Position numbers and translations under genes: made by a program. A model generated the notes under the pieces. That model saw only the letters and a list, made by a program, of their open reading frames with translations. It did not search any database and was not told where the DNA came from. 64,000 nt of DNA from Zygnema cylindricum (taxonomy: Eukaryota; Streptophyta; Zygnematophyceae; Zygnematales; Zygnemataceae): positions 83,463-147,462 of the forward strand of contig JBBHKE010000973.1 in NCBI GenBank assembly GCA_037447655.1. Reading direction: 5' to 3'. Shown here in pieces: positions 24,405-35,357 of the stretch (within the stretch, counting starts at the first letter, position 1; the number at the start of each line of letters is the position of its first letter).

Positions 24405-25188
24405 GGTTGCGGCCCCATGTAGTTGTAACTTAGCGTACTTACTTTGTATTTTAGCGCGGATCCGGCGGACCCGGATTTCAAGTGTCTCTATGTGTTCATT
24501 CGAAATTGTTACTTAAGTTTGTGACAATTGTATACGTCGCAACGCCCGTGACGGCTGTCACCGGGTACAATTTGTGACGACGCACCATATTTTTTTGAAA
24601 CTTTTTGAAGTGTCACAAGACACATCGTAATTTTTGAAACGATTTGCGGATTTGGTATGTCGCATGTCTTTGCGTGACATCGTTGACGTAGAGCCTTGCA
24701 CCCGTGGCTGTGCAAAATGCCTTTGCGTAAACCTCTCCCGTCTGGCCGCCATTACTTCGCAAATTTTTCAAGTTCGCAGACATTTCAACTTTGCGTGAAA
24801 TGACACTGCAGCGTCGAGACCCCTGCAAAAAAAGAACCGTACAGCATGCAAGCCGACAAAAACAAACAAACCTTGTACTTTTTTTTGTCAACAAAAACTT
24901 ATAAAATCTTTTCACACGTGGGAATATATTTTCAGAATGGTGTAGACGGATTTGCTTAGCTTAAAACACATTGCCGATGTGTTTTATGATAAGTTTGAAA
25001 ATGACGTGACAGTGGGTCGAAAAAACGCAACACGACAAATTTTCATACATCCTAAGTTCAAGAATGACGCAAATTGTACTCTACAAATTTGCAGTTTCTT
25101 CGTACGGTCGCAAAAAGGCAGTACGGCGCTAAGTTATAAAGGAAAACGACAAAAAAAAACCCGAACTTAGCCACATGGGGCCGTAGCC
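24405..25188. mobile_element. 784 bp TIR element, family A (TTA duplication)
   Basis: The ends GGTTGCGGCCCCATGT and GGCTACGGCCCCATGT are inverted repeats with two mismatches, flanked by TTA (24402-24404 and 25189-25191). The interior is the diverged reverse complement of 11733-12512: both contain the GTGGGTCGAAAA region, TGACGCAAATTGTACTCTAC and the CGACG...ACCCCTGCAAAAAAAG word. There is no intact transposase. Confidence 0.8.
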
Positions 25189-25504
25189 TTAGAGTAAAGG
25201 AATAAATAGCGTAAAAAAAATTAGTGTTATTAACGCTAATTGGGAAAAAAAAATCCAGAAGAAACATGTACTAATTAATCACTAACACTAATTTTGGTTT
25301 TTTCGAATTATAAATTCCCGCCTTATTAATGCCTACATATATGTATCCGTACAAAATCTGACAATTCATACGCCAAATTCTGAATATTCGAGTTTGCGTC
25401 TGTTTTTCCAGTGCACATTCACATGCGTGCGCAATTGCATTAAATGACTTTTTGTACATTTGTATTTCAAAAATTACATTTTGGTTCGGAAAAAACTGTC
25501 CATG

Positions 25505-25669
25505 CACCACACTATAAACATTGCGGTGTACTTCCGTTATTAACGCTAATTAAAAAAAAACCCTAAAAGGCGTAAAGGAAAAAATAGAATCATGGATTGT
25601 ATTTCAGGTTTTTATTTTTTTTTAAAGGCACCGAATTAGCGTTATTTACTCTAATAGCGATTGGCGGTG
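25505..25669 (-). mobile_element. 165 bp MITE
   Basis: It runs from CACCACACTATAAAC to AATAGCGATTGGCGGTG, the same ends, length and orientation as 1986-2148. The right side has TA; the left flank reads TG, so the duplication has decayed or the end is slightly misplaced. Confidence 0.55.
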
Positions 25670-26073
25670 TACTATACTAATAAAAATTTATGACGTAGAC
25701 CATAAAATCTTTGCCGAAAAAAATTACATTTTTTGCCTTCCTACCAGATGCAGTACGGTTTTTGACTTCCTTCCAAAAGAAGTACGGTTTTTGCCTTCCA
25801 GCTTCATGGTTTCGCGCGCTTTTTTTTGTCGTTTTTGTTTTGAAATGCAAATTCAAGTTGCGAAAGTACACGTACATAAAACGCAAGTACATATTTTATA
25901 AATCTTTGATGATTTTAAAGATTGAATTCTCAACTTACGTGGAGCCATTCAAATGTAAACATGTATATAAAATCTTGTTTACATACGCTACGCGATGTAA
26001 CTGAGGGCTTTGTATTACAAAAACATTGATGTCCGTACAATTACAAACACCTCCCGATGTAGCATCACCTTTA

Positions 26074-26792
26074 GGGTGGCGTTCCATCAGACGAAAAGTG
26101 AGGTTGTTTATAAAAATCCGGACCTATCCGTACTACGCCGTACCTCTTATTTTGTTTTTATACGCGAACAACATTACAAATAATATTGGCAATATTCTCC
26201 AAAGGTCTAGGAGGTAATCGTGACCGTTGGATGATTTTTTCGCGAAGCATTCGCTTCGAAAGATTTTATAAATGGTGATGTACCTCAAAAAAAATTGAGC
26301 CGCGATACGTTGGATAATGAATGTATGTGTCACGACGGTAAACCAATGGAAATCGAAAAATTTCGCACATGATATATGCATTCAAAAGTTCAACGGAAAT
26401 CACGAAAGTGATCTCGTAATGAGCTTTCGTCGCGCTATTTTTGTTACAGGCCATTCGTCAAACTATTTGTGGAAGCGCTCACTTGTTACACGAAAAAGTA
26501 GAAACCCTAAAAATAATGAGCTGGCATCTGATAAGCGTTGCAAATAGTACAAAATGTGTGTGGTACGATGCCCTGGTCCGCACGTACATAATATGCAAAT
26601 GACGATTTCGAGTTGAAGTTGGTCGGTGTAAAAAATGTTTGTCGATTTTCAATATACGATCTTATCTTACGTGGTACCACTCAATTTTTGAACACGTAGA
26701 TTACAAACTCTGCGCGAGAGAACAGCATTGAAAGTGTAGCATTGTGTAATGTTGTTCGTACGATTACAAAATTTCTTGATGGAACGCCACCT
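26074..26792. mobile_element. 719 bp Harbinger-like MITE (TTA duplication)
   Basis: The terminal repeats GGGTGGCGTTCCATCA and AGGTGGCGTTCCATCA (one mismatch) are flanked by TTA (26071-26073 and 26793-26795). The sub-terminal sequences GACGAAAAGTGAGG, CTCCAAAGG and GACCGTTGGATGA match the 10242 element and the partial copies downstream. It has no transposase frame. Confidence 0.8.
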
Positions 26793-27539
26793 TTATTAAA
26801 TAATAAATGTAATGCAGTGCTGAATGACGTGGCTCATTTGAAGCGTATAAATAATTAGCGTCAACAAAATGAAACATGTTGTCATTGACACTATTTGAGA
26901 TTCGAGGGCTAATGTTTATGGGCACCGATATAGTGTCATTGATACTATTAACGATACCCGATGATCCGCCGGCGTATTAAAGGGCAGTAGCGTGTCGGTT
27001 ATTTGGGAAGTCGCAATTGTTGGCCTTTTGACACATAGAAACTATTGGCAGGTTACATGGAAAAATTTAAACCACGATCGCAACAAATTGTTTACACATG
27101 GGCTCACGCTTTTCGATTATGTAAACGTTGATCGAATTTACTATAGTCCATTCAATGTTGAACGTACAGTACGTACACAGTAAGTCGCTAATAGTGTAGA
27201 AAACTTATTAGTTTAAGGAAAAAATTATGTTATCGACGCTATTTTAAGTATAATGACATAAAGCCAGCAAAAGTTATGTATGTTAATTGACATACGTAAC
27301 ACTAATTTATCTACACATTCCCATAGTGCAGCCGCTATAGTCCTAGTTCACAAAGTCGACGTGAGAACAAATTTGCAGGATTTCCCCTTGCTTTTATTTT
27401 TACGAGTCAAATATAAGTACGCTCTCCCGTGTCAAAGCCACTCACTTCCTCGTAAGAATTACGTTATCTTACACTAATAATGTACTTTTTGCGGATATTA
27501 CGGCGGTTAACGTATGGATAAACGTATTTCGTACATTAC

Positions 27540-28560
27540 ACTATTTTCATTAATTCTTTTCAATCTCGTAACGCGCTTTCATCACGCTATTTTTGTTAGC
27601 GCTTATTCTTCGCGTATTTTTGTTAGCACTCATTCGTCACGCGAAAAAACATGAACCCTAAAAAAATGAGCTAGTATTTAGCAAAGGGTTTGCAAAGAGT
27701 ACAAAAGTTATGTTGTAAGATGACTTGGTACTCGCGTACATTGTAGGCAAATGAAGATTTGAAGTTAAAATTGGTCGTGTGAAAATCATTTACGATTTTC
27801 AATATCCGTTCTTACCTAATGTGGTACCACTCAAGTTCGAACAAGTGGATTACAACCTCTGCTAAACATAACATCGTTCAAAATGGGCCATGTGAAAATC
27901 ATTGACGATTTTCAATATCCGATCTTAACTTACGTGGTACCACTCAATTTCAAAGACGTGCATTACATACTTTGCGCGATAGAACATCGTTCAAAATGTA
28001 GCATGCGCGATAGAACATCGTTCAAAATGGGTCATGTGAAAATCATTGACGATTTTCAACATCCGATCTAAACTTACGTGGAACCACTCAATTTCGAAAC
28101 TTGGATTACATACTCTGTGCGATAGAACATCGATCAAAATGTAGCATCGTGTAATGTTGGTCATACAGTTACATAATTTATTGATAGAACTTCACCCTTA
28201 CATCGGACGAAAAGTGAGGTTGTTTAAATAAATCTAGACCTCTCTATACTAGGTCGTACCTCTTATCTTGCTTTTATCCGCAAACAACTCTTACCAATAT
28301 TCTCTAAAGATATAGGAGGTAACAATAACCGTTGGATATGTTTTCTCGAAACATTCACTTTGAAAGTTTTTGTTGTCTCTGTACTACGTCGTACCTCTTC
28401 TCTTGCTCTAATCCGCAAACAGCATTACAAAGAATCTTACCAATATTCTCCAAAGATATGGGAGGTAATAATAGCCGTTGGATATGTTTTCCCGAAGCAT
28501 TCACTTCGAAAAGTTTTTGTAGACGGGAAGCTACATCACTATTTATAGAAAAAATTGAGC
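27540..28560. repeat. Array of partial, tandemly repeated Harbinger-like copies
   Basis: A sub-unit with AGAACATCGTTCAAAATG, CATGTGAAAATCATTGACG and CTTACGTGGTACCACTCAA repeats at about 27770, 27870 and 28015. A right end TTGATAGAACTTCACCC with TTA lies at about 28179-28199. A left-end-like copy starts immediately after it (CATCGGACGAAAAGTGAGG). A roughly 140 bp stretch (TCGTACCTCTT...GGAGGTAA...CCGTTGGATATG) is duplicated in tandem at about 28236-28376 and 28377-28530. No coding sequence is seen. Confidence 0.65.
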
Positions 28561-28766
28561 CGCGACATGTTGGATAATGAAAATACGTGTCGGCTACCAA
28601 CGGAAATCAAAAAATTCGCACATGATATATTCGTCACACTATTTTTGGCAATGCTCATACGTCACACTATTTATGGTAACGCTTTTCTATTACGTTAGTC
28701 CTTCCATCATTTTAGCTTCGCTTTTTTTGCCCTCTATCGCATCTTTTAAGCTCCATGATTGCCCGC

Positions 28767-28795
28767 ATATATAAACATATATACATATGTATACA

Positions 28796-28836
<41 letters not shown>

Positions 28837-28896
28837 ATATATATGTATATATATATATGTATATATATGTATATATATGTATATATATGTATATAT
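28767..28896. repeat. TATG/TATA microsatellite, left flank of retrotransposon
   Basis: About 130 bases of TATATG and TA units immediately left of the LTR. The same type of DNA resumes at 36398, so the retrotransposon landed within a microsatellite. The Tyr/Ile/Val frames on both strands are not genes. Confidence 0.9.
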
Positions 28897-29916
28897 TGTT
28901 GTTCTACAACTACTGTTGCAGGCGGAGATCCAACAATAGTAGTAGAAGTAGACAAGAAAAATAGCAGAAACTATCAAAGTACCTACTCAACAGCCAAATT
29001 TGAACTGACACAAAATATGACTCAGAACCCCGATATGTTTCAAATTTCATAGAGTGATACAAAATACAGTAAACTAACAATTCCCAAAATTTCAGCCCAA
29101 ATGACTTAGTAAAACATAAGATATGATGTCTGGAAGTTTCCCAAAAACTGCCCTTAGAAAATCATATTCCCAAAACTGGATACTACAAAATTGGCTAAGT
29201 CCTAATTTATATACTCACAATGTGTATCTACTGATCTACACTAATTCGGGTAACTGTTACTACAGTTATTATCTTGACTAACGACAAAGCATCCTACCCG
29301 TACGTCACTGTACCTCAAAAACCCTAATTACTATTTTATAAAAACCTGATTAATAGAACACTATTTTATATCACACTAAACGACAAACTAATGTTATTCA
29401 AATATTTACAGAAATTGAACCGTACGCAAAACGTTCTAACCGTACACAAAACTTTCCAAATGCTTAGTCAGCGGTGACCGCTAAAGTCCAGCCGAATGTG
29501 GTCGTGTAGTACGAAGCACCTGAGTGCTTCGTCACTTGTGGTCCCACGCGAATCACGCTTGTGGTCCCTCGTGAATCACGCTTGTGGTCCCAGGTGAATC
29601 GCGTCTGTTGGAACAGATTCGATTGACGATGGCACCGTCGATCTGTATCATATGTTTCCGGAATACTCGGGACAGATCCCGTTCGTCCGATCATGTGAAT
29701 CCCATCGTCAACTTTTTGACACGTATGCTTGACTGTCGGCGCTACTCCGAAAAACCTGCATACGTTCTTTCGCCAACACGTGTTCCTGCAAAAGTACAAT
29801 ACACTCTACTGTACCTTTTGCTACTCTAACACTAATTAAGGTAAGTATTACTAAAAAAAATATCCTAAGTTATTTTTACCCATATAAACTGAAATAAAGA
29901 TTTATCAATTCCAACA
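28897..29916 (-). repeat. 3' LTR of copia element (1020 bp)
   Basis: It starts TGTTGTTCTACAAC and ends CAATTCCAACA on +. It matches 35358-36397 closely. It contains a copy of the gag start (MSTSTT-type frame on minus, beginning at about 28955) that runs out into the microsatellite. It is 24 bases from the polyprotein stop. Confidence 0.95.
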
Positions 29917-29932
29917 CTCCACTAAATCTTTA
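29917..29932 (-). promoter_or_regulatory. Polypurine tract of copia element
   Basis: Read on the minus strand, AAAGATTTAGTGGAG directly precedes the 3' LTR (TGTTGGAATT). Its position and purine content fit the plus-strand priming site of reverse transcription. The tract is short and imperfect. Confidence 0.55.
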
Positions 29933-30160
29933 GACTCAGTTACTCTCTTAGTCCAACAGCATCTCTGCAAAACTGTAACTTAGGAGCAGGAAGGGCTTTT
30001 GTTAACATGTCAGCCACCATCTTCTCATCTGGTAAATAACACAATTTAACGACTTTTGCAAGTACTTTTTCTCTAACAAAATGAAGTCTAACATCCATGT
30101 GTTTGCTCTTAAAGTGATGGCTGTGGTTAGAGGCAATTGCTATGGCAGCTTGGTTGTCAC

Positions 30161-31461
30161 TGTTGTTCTTTGGTCTAAAATAGACCGCAGAAGCCACCCA
30201 AACTATCATGCATAAAGCTAAGCGAAGCTAGGCCAATGAACAATCATTTGAAATGCATCCTCCATTTAACATACAACAACATTTAGGGTTTCATGGAATA
30301 ATCAACATAAATAAACCCTATGACAACATCTAAGGTTTGATGGAATAATTGACATAAACAAACCCTAGGACAAATGCATAAACAATGCATATCAAACATA
30401 TATAAAATAACATAAATAAATAATAAAAACAAATGCATCACACATAAACAAGAGTATAATCAAAGTATAATCATTATATCATTCAAAGTGCATGACCTAA
30501 TCGACAACCCTAAAATACTACATCTTTGGTCCCCACTTTACTAACCAGCATTGATGATTAATTTCTAACAAAGCTCATTCCTATATATACACTTGTGAGC
30601 TGTGAACGAATGACTAAGTGTCAAAATAACCAACGTAAATTACGTAACTGTCATTAAATCAAACTAATCGTAAGCGTACACCTGAGAGTCAAGCAATCGT
30701 GAGCGTACACTTGTCTACAAGTACGATATTTTTCACACACAAATTAAACTGTCGAAACCCTAATTAACCACTTAAATAAAAACGTCATAATAAACACTAA
30801 TTTAATAATACAAATAAGACAAAACAATGTTGTTTCAAATATTTTGAAGTACACACAATCTCACAGAATCGTATGCTGAGTCATGCTGAGTCACTTAGCG
30901 AAACTCCTTGATTTTCGTCAAAGAATCCGGGACGTCCAAAATATGATTCTTGTGAATGACGCGATTTCGCGTCCCCACTATTTGAAAAATAACGGCGGCC
31001 TATATCCACCGTCCGTACCTCTTGCTCGACACCCTTGATGTCGTGCCGCGTGGTCTCAAAATCCACTTGACGAAGCGACGTCATGTTATCCAAATCTAGC
31101 CGTACCGTAACCGTGTCATTTGTACGAAATGCGCCGTGTCACATGAAAAGTACGCGTCATTTGGGACAAATGCGGCCTGTCGCAAATAAAGTACAACAAT
31201 CCAAATATGACGCTCCGTACCGTCGGCGTACAATTCAAATATTTCAAACATTTCATATCGGATCGCTTCGCGATCCGCCGTACATTTTCAAATGTTTGTT
31301 CGCGCCACTCACACGTCACTTTAATTTTGCTCGTACACTTACTTCCCCAATCCGCAAATCCTTTCGAACCTCCACAGTATATCACGTAAATGCGTACGCA
31401 CGAAACATCGCGTACGCACGAAACGCCGTGTTCGCACGAAACTAACTTTTCAAAAACAACA
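30161..31461. mobile_element. Solo-LTR-like insertion in RNase H (1301 bp)
   Basis: It begins TGTTGTTCTTTGG and ends CCAAAAACAACA-like (TTTCAAAAACAACA), giving TG...CA ends with an inverted terminal repeat of about 11 bases. GTCAC stands on both sides (30156-30160 and 31462-31466), the 5 bp duplication typical of LTR elements. There is no coding sequence, and an internal duplication AAACCCTA...GGAATAATTGACATAAA lies at about 30285-30370. It is best read as a solo LTR left by recombination of a second retrotransposon. A small non-autonomous LTR element cannot be excluded. Confidence 0.8.
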
Positions 31462-34400
31462 GTCACACCATATAGCTTGAGGGCTAGTTTGCATATACCG
31501 AAGGTCCTGTAGAATGGACTTTACCCATAGGAGCTCCTTCAGGGCGGAAGCTGCTGCCATATATTCTGACTCCATTGTGGATTTTGCTGTAACCTTTTGT
31601 AATTTGCTACTCCAGCAGCAAGTTCCATCTCCAATCTTCAGTACGAAGCCGGTCGTAGATTTCCGGCTTTGCATGTCCCCATAGCTAGCATCGCTCCACG
31701 TCTGGATTTTCACCTCTCCTCCTCTGAGAACAAGCTTGAGATTTCGAGTACCTGCAAGATATCTCAACACTCTTTTCGCTGCTTCCCAGTCTGCCCTTTT
31801 AGGATTTTGCAGACTTCTACTCAAGACTCCCACAGTTGCCGCAATGTCGGGTCTCGTACAATTCATAAAATATATAAGACTTCCAACAACCTGTCTATAT
31901 GGCTTTGATGCCATAAACTCTTCCTCCCCTGTCTCTAGACTCTCACCAACAATTATGCCTGAATCTGTATCAATTCCTTCCAATTTCTGCCTAAATTCCA
32001 TGGGAGTTACGGATCCTTTCACATCTTTCATTTCAAATCTTTCTAGCATGTTACCTATTGCTTCTTTCTGAGTCAACATAATCAGCCTCTTGTTTCTGTC
32101 TCTTTCTACCTGTATTCCTAAGATATGTTTGGCCTCACCGAGGTCCTTCATCTCGAACCTAGACCTTAAAGCCGCTTTGATGCGGTTTATTTCATCCATT
32201 GACTTATTTATTAATAATAGATCATCCACATATACAGCAATGTAAATTACCCCATCTTCTCCTTGTAGAACATATACAAAATGATCTGAACTAATTCTCT
32301 TAAAACCTAGCCTAGTTCAAAACTCATCTAACTTCAGATTCCACTAACGCGGGGCTTGTTTTAGCCCATACAAAGATTTCATCAATTTACACACTAATTC
32401 TTCCTTTCCCTTTTCAACATACATTTCAGGTTGTTTCATATAAATTGTTTCTTCTAACTCTCCATGCAAAAAAGCAGTTTTAACATCCATCTGATGTATT
32501 TCCATATTCTCTATAGCCGCTAGACTTAGCAAAATTCTGACAGTGGGAAATCTAACAACTGGGGAAAAGGTTTCCTCAAAGTGAATACCTTCTTTTTGAT
32601 TATACCCCTTGGCCACTATTCGGGCCTTATACCTTTCGATGGTGTTGTCCGGGTTCAGCTTCACCTTGAATACCCATTTGCTGCCGATGGCTTTCCTACC
32701 CGGAGGGAGATCCACTAGCTCCCATGTTTGTGCCTCCATAATGGACTTCATTTCATCGTTTGCCGCCTCGATCCACTAATTTCTCTCAGGTGATGAGAAG
32801 GCCTCCTGGATCGTTAGAGGCTCCTCTGTAGCTGCAAAAAAAACAAAGTGAGAGCTTGCTTGCAGACGACTGCTAGGTCTCTTTCTCCCCGGAAATTCTG
32901 AGGCTGAGATTGTCGGCAACCTCTGATTTTTCTGTTTAGTTTGACCCGTAACGTGATCTGGGACAGAATGTGTAGTAGTTCCTTCCAGCTACGGTGTAGC
33001 TTGTGGTGAAGCATCTTGTAAAGGCACCAGAGGAACTGAAGGAAGAGGTGCACATGCCGGTGGAAAGTAGACTCGCTGCGTATGGTGAAAAATGACATAT
33101 TCTTGCTTTTCCTTTGCCGGTTGATCTGGCACTTTAAAAAGGTCAACCGAATCGTGTTCATCTTTAATCTGGATATTTCTAGAAACAATCACTTTCGGTT
33201 TCTCAAGTACAAAGACTCTATATCCTTTTGCATTATCATCATACCCCATGAAAATCCCAGGTAAGCCTTTAGCCTCCATTTTCCATCTATCCTATGAAGT
33301 ATCTAAAATAAAACACTTGGTGCCAAAGATCTTAAAGTGACTAACATCAGGTTTTTCCCCTGTCCAAAGCTCATAAGGTGTAGTGCTAACAGACCTAGAA
33401 GCAATTCTATTTTTAATATAAACAGCACAATTAAGCGCTTCAGCCCAGAATTTCAAATCTAGCCCTTTATCTGCAAGCATGGACCGAGCACTCTCTGTCA
33501 ATGTCCTATTTAATCTCTCAGAAACACCATTTTGTTCCGGTGTATATGGAACTGTAAGATTGTGACTGATACCTTCGTGAAGGAGAAATTCTTCGAATTC
33601 CTTTGATGTGTATTCTCCCCCGTTGTCCGATCTTAGCGCCAATATTGGAACCCCATGGAGCTTTTTCGCCCACGCTTTGGAGTGTTTGAAGTGAGTAAAC
33701 ACTTCACTCTTTTGTTGCATAAAGTAAACTTTGGTGTACCTCGAGTAGTCATCTGTGAATGTGACCATATAGTGGACACCTCCAGCCGAAGCCACTTGTG
33801 AAGGACCGAGAACATCAGAATGGATGAGCTGCAGAACTTTTTCCGATCTATGGTCTGTTTCCTGTGGAAATAGCAATTTGTGAATCTTGCCTAGTGAACA
33901 ACCATCACATGGTTTTATAGGATGAGATGTGAGAGAAACTCCATCAACTTTTCCCGAGTTCACCATTTTCTTTAGACTATCATAATTCATGTGTCCTAAT
34001 CTCTTATGCCACAACTCATTATCAGATTCGACACTGGAGTAGAGAACATCATTTTCTTTATATTCAGCCATGTCCATCCGGTACATTTTGCTAGCATCTC
34101 TAGTTCCTGTTACTGCAACTTTCCCTTTCTTGCTAACAACCTGTCTCCCTCCTTTCAGAACAACTTCAAAGCCTTTGCTCTCCACTAATGATGTAGAAAA
34201 AAGATTTTTCTTGAAATCTGGAACATACAAAACATTGTGAAGGGTTCTCTCTACCGACTTCCCCCCCACATCTACCATCAATGATACATCACCCTGAGCT
34301 GAGGTTTGAACACTCATGCCGCAAGCATAGTAGATACTCTTTGGAGATGTTTGCTGCAAATTCGTAAAAGCCGCCTTGTTCCAACACATGTGGGCAGATG

Positions 34401-35346
34401 CTCCCGTGTCCATGATCCATCCCGCATCCTTTGGACCCTCCATGGCAGCCGCCATAGCAAATAAATCCGCCTCCTCTTGCTCATTGAAGCTGAGAGACTC
34501 ATCTGCATCAGTTGCAGAAGCTAAAAAAAGAGCATTTCCACGAGAAGGGTTTCCACAAAAACCTCTGTGATACTGACTCTGTTGCCAACCTGGCCTGTAT
34601 AAACCTGTCTCATTAGCCTTCTTCAGTTTAGGACAGTACCTATATCCATGACCCTTCTCAAAACAATAGAAACAAGTAGTAGTAGATGGCCTATTCTGCC
34701 TCTGATTATACTGATTCTGATTCTGGTTAAACTGATTCCTATTCTGATTAAACTGATTTCTTTTGTCAAAGTCTGTTGCAAATGCTTCAACCTTTCCTTC
34801 TCCCTCAAGGAGTTTAGTATTTGTTTCTTCCTCTAATACAAGATTATACGCTAACTGAAATGACCAGCTAGCTTTATCATGACTCTTTAATTGAACAAAC
34901 ACACCCTTTTGCTACTAGGGAGACCTCTAATAAGCAAAGCCGCCTGTTGAAACTCAAGAAATGCCCCCCAGCAGAAGAGTGAGCATCAATGAGTGCACAA
35001 AAATTGTCACAATACTCAACCATAGTTCCCCCCGTGTATTTGTATCCCCAAATTTTTCCAGCCACCAAAAGCTCCTCGTGAACATTCGCTTTCTCAAAAG
35101 CGGTTTTGAAGGATGTCCAAATCTCCCTCGCCTTCTTCATTTTCAGTCGGGACATGACCAAATTTTCTGAAATACAAAGAATTAGATTGTTCCTTGCCAT
35201 TGAAATCTTCTTTGCCCAAGTTGGATCTGTTTCATCAAAGGAGCCATCCAAGACCCCCAATAAGTCAGCAGTTTCAAATGACGATTCAACCATTGCCGCC
35301 CAGTACACATTCTTTTGGCCATTGAAGATAGGAATTCTTGACGAAA

Positions 35347-35357
35347 GGCCCATAACT
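35347..35357 (-). promoter_or_regulatory. Primer-binding site matching the tRNA-iMet anticodon arm
   Basis: Directly after the 5' LTR the minus strand reads AGTTATGGGCC. GTTATGGGCC is complementary to the anticodon loop and stem of eukaryotic initiator tRNA-Met (GGCCCAUAAC). Drosophila copia primes from this internal site with a half-tRNA. The ordinary TGGTATCAGAGC-type 3'-end site of plant copia elements is absent here. The ATG in this site is in frame with gag (VMG). Confidence 0.75.

Noticed and set aside
28690-29052. Tyr/Ile/Val repeat ORFs on both strands over the microsatellite (also 36357-36831)
   Set aside because: They are simple TATG/TA repeats open in most frames. The part after the repeat is the LTR copy of the gag start.
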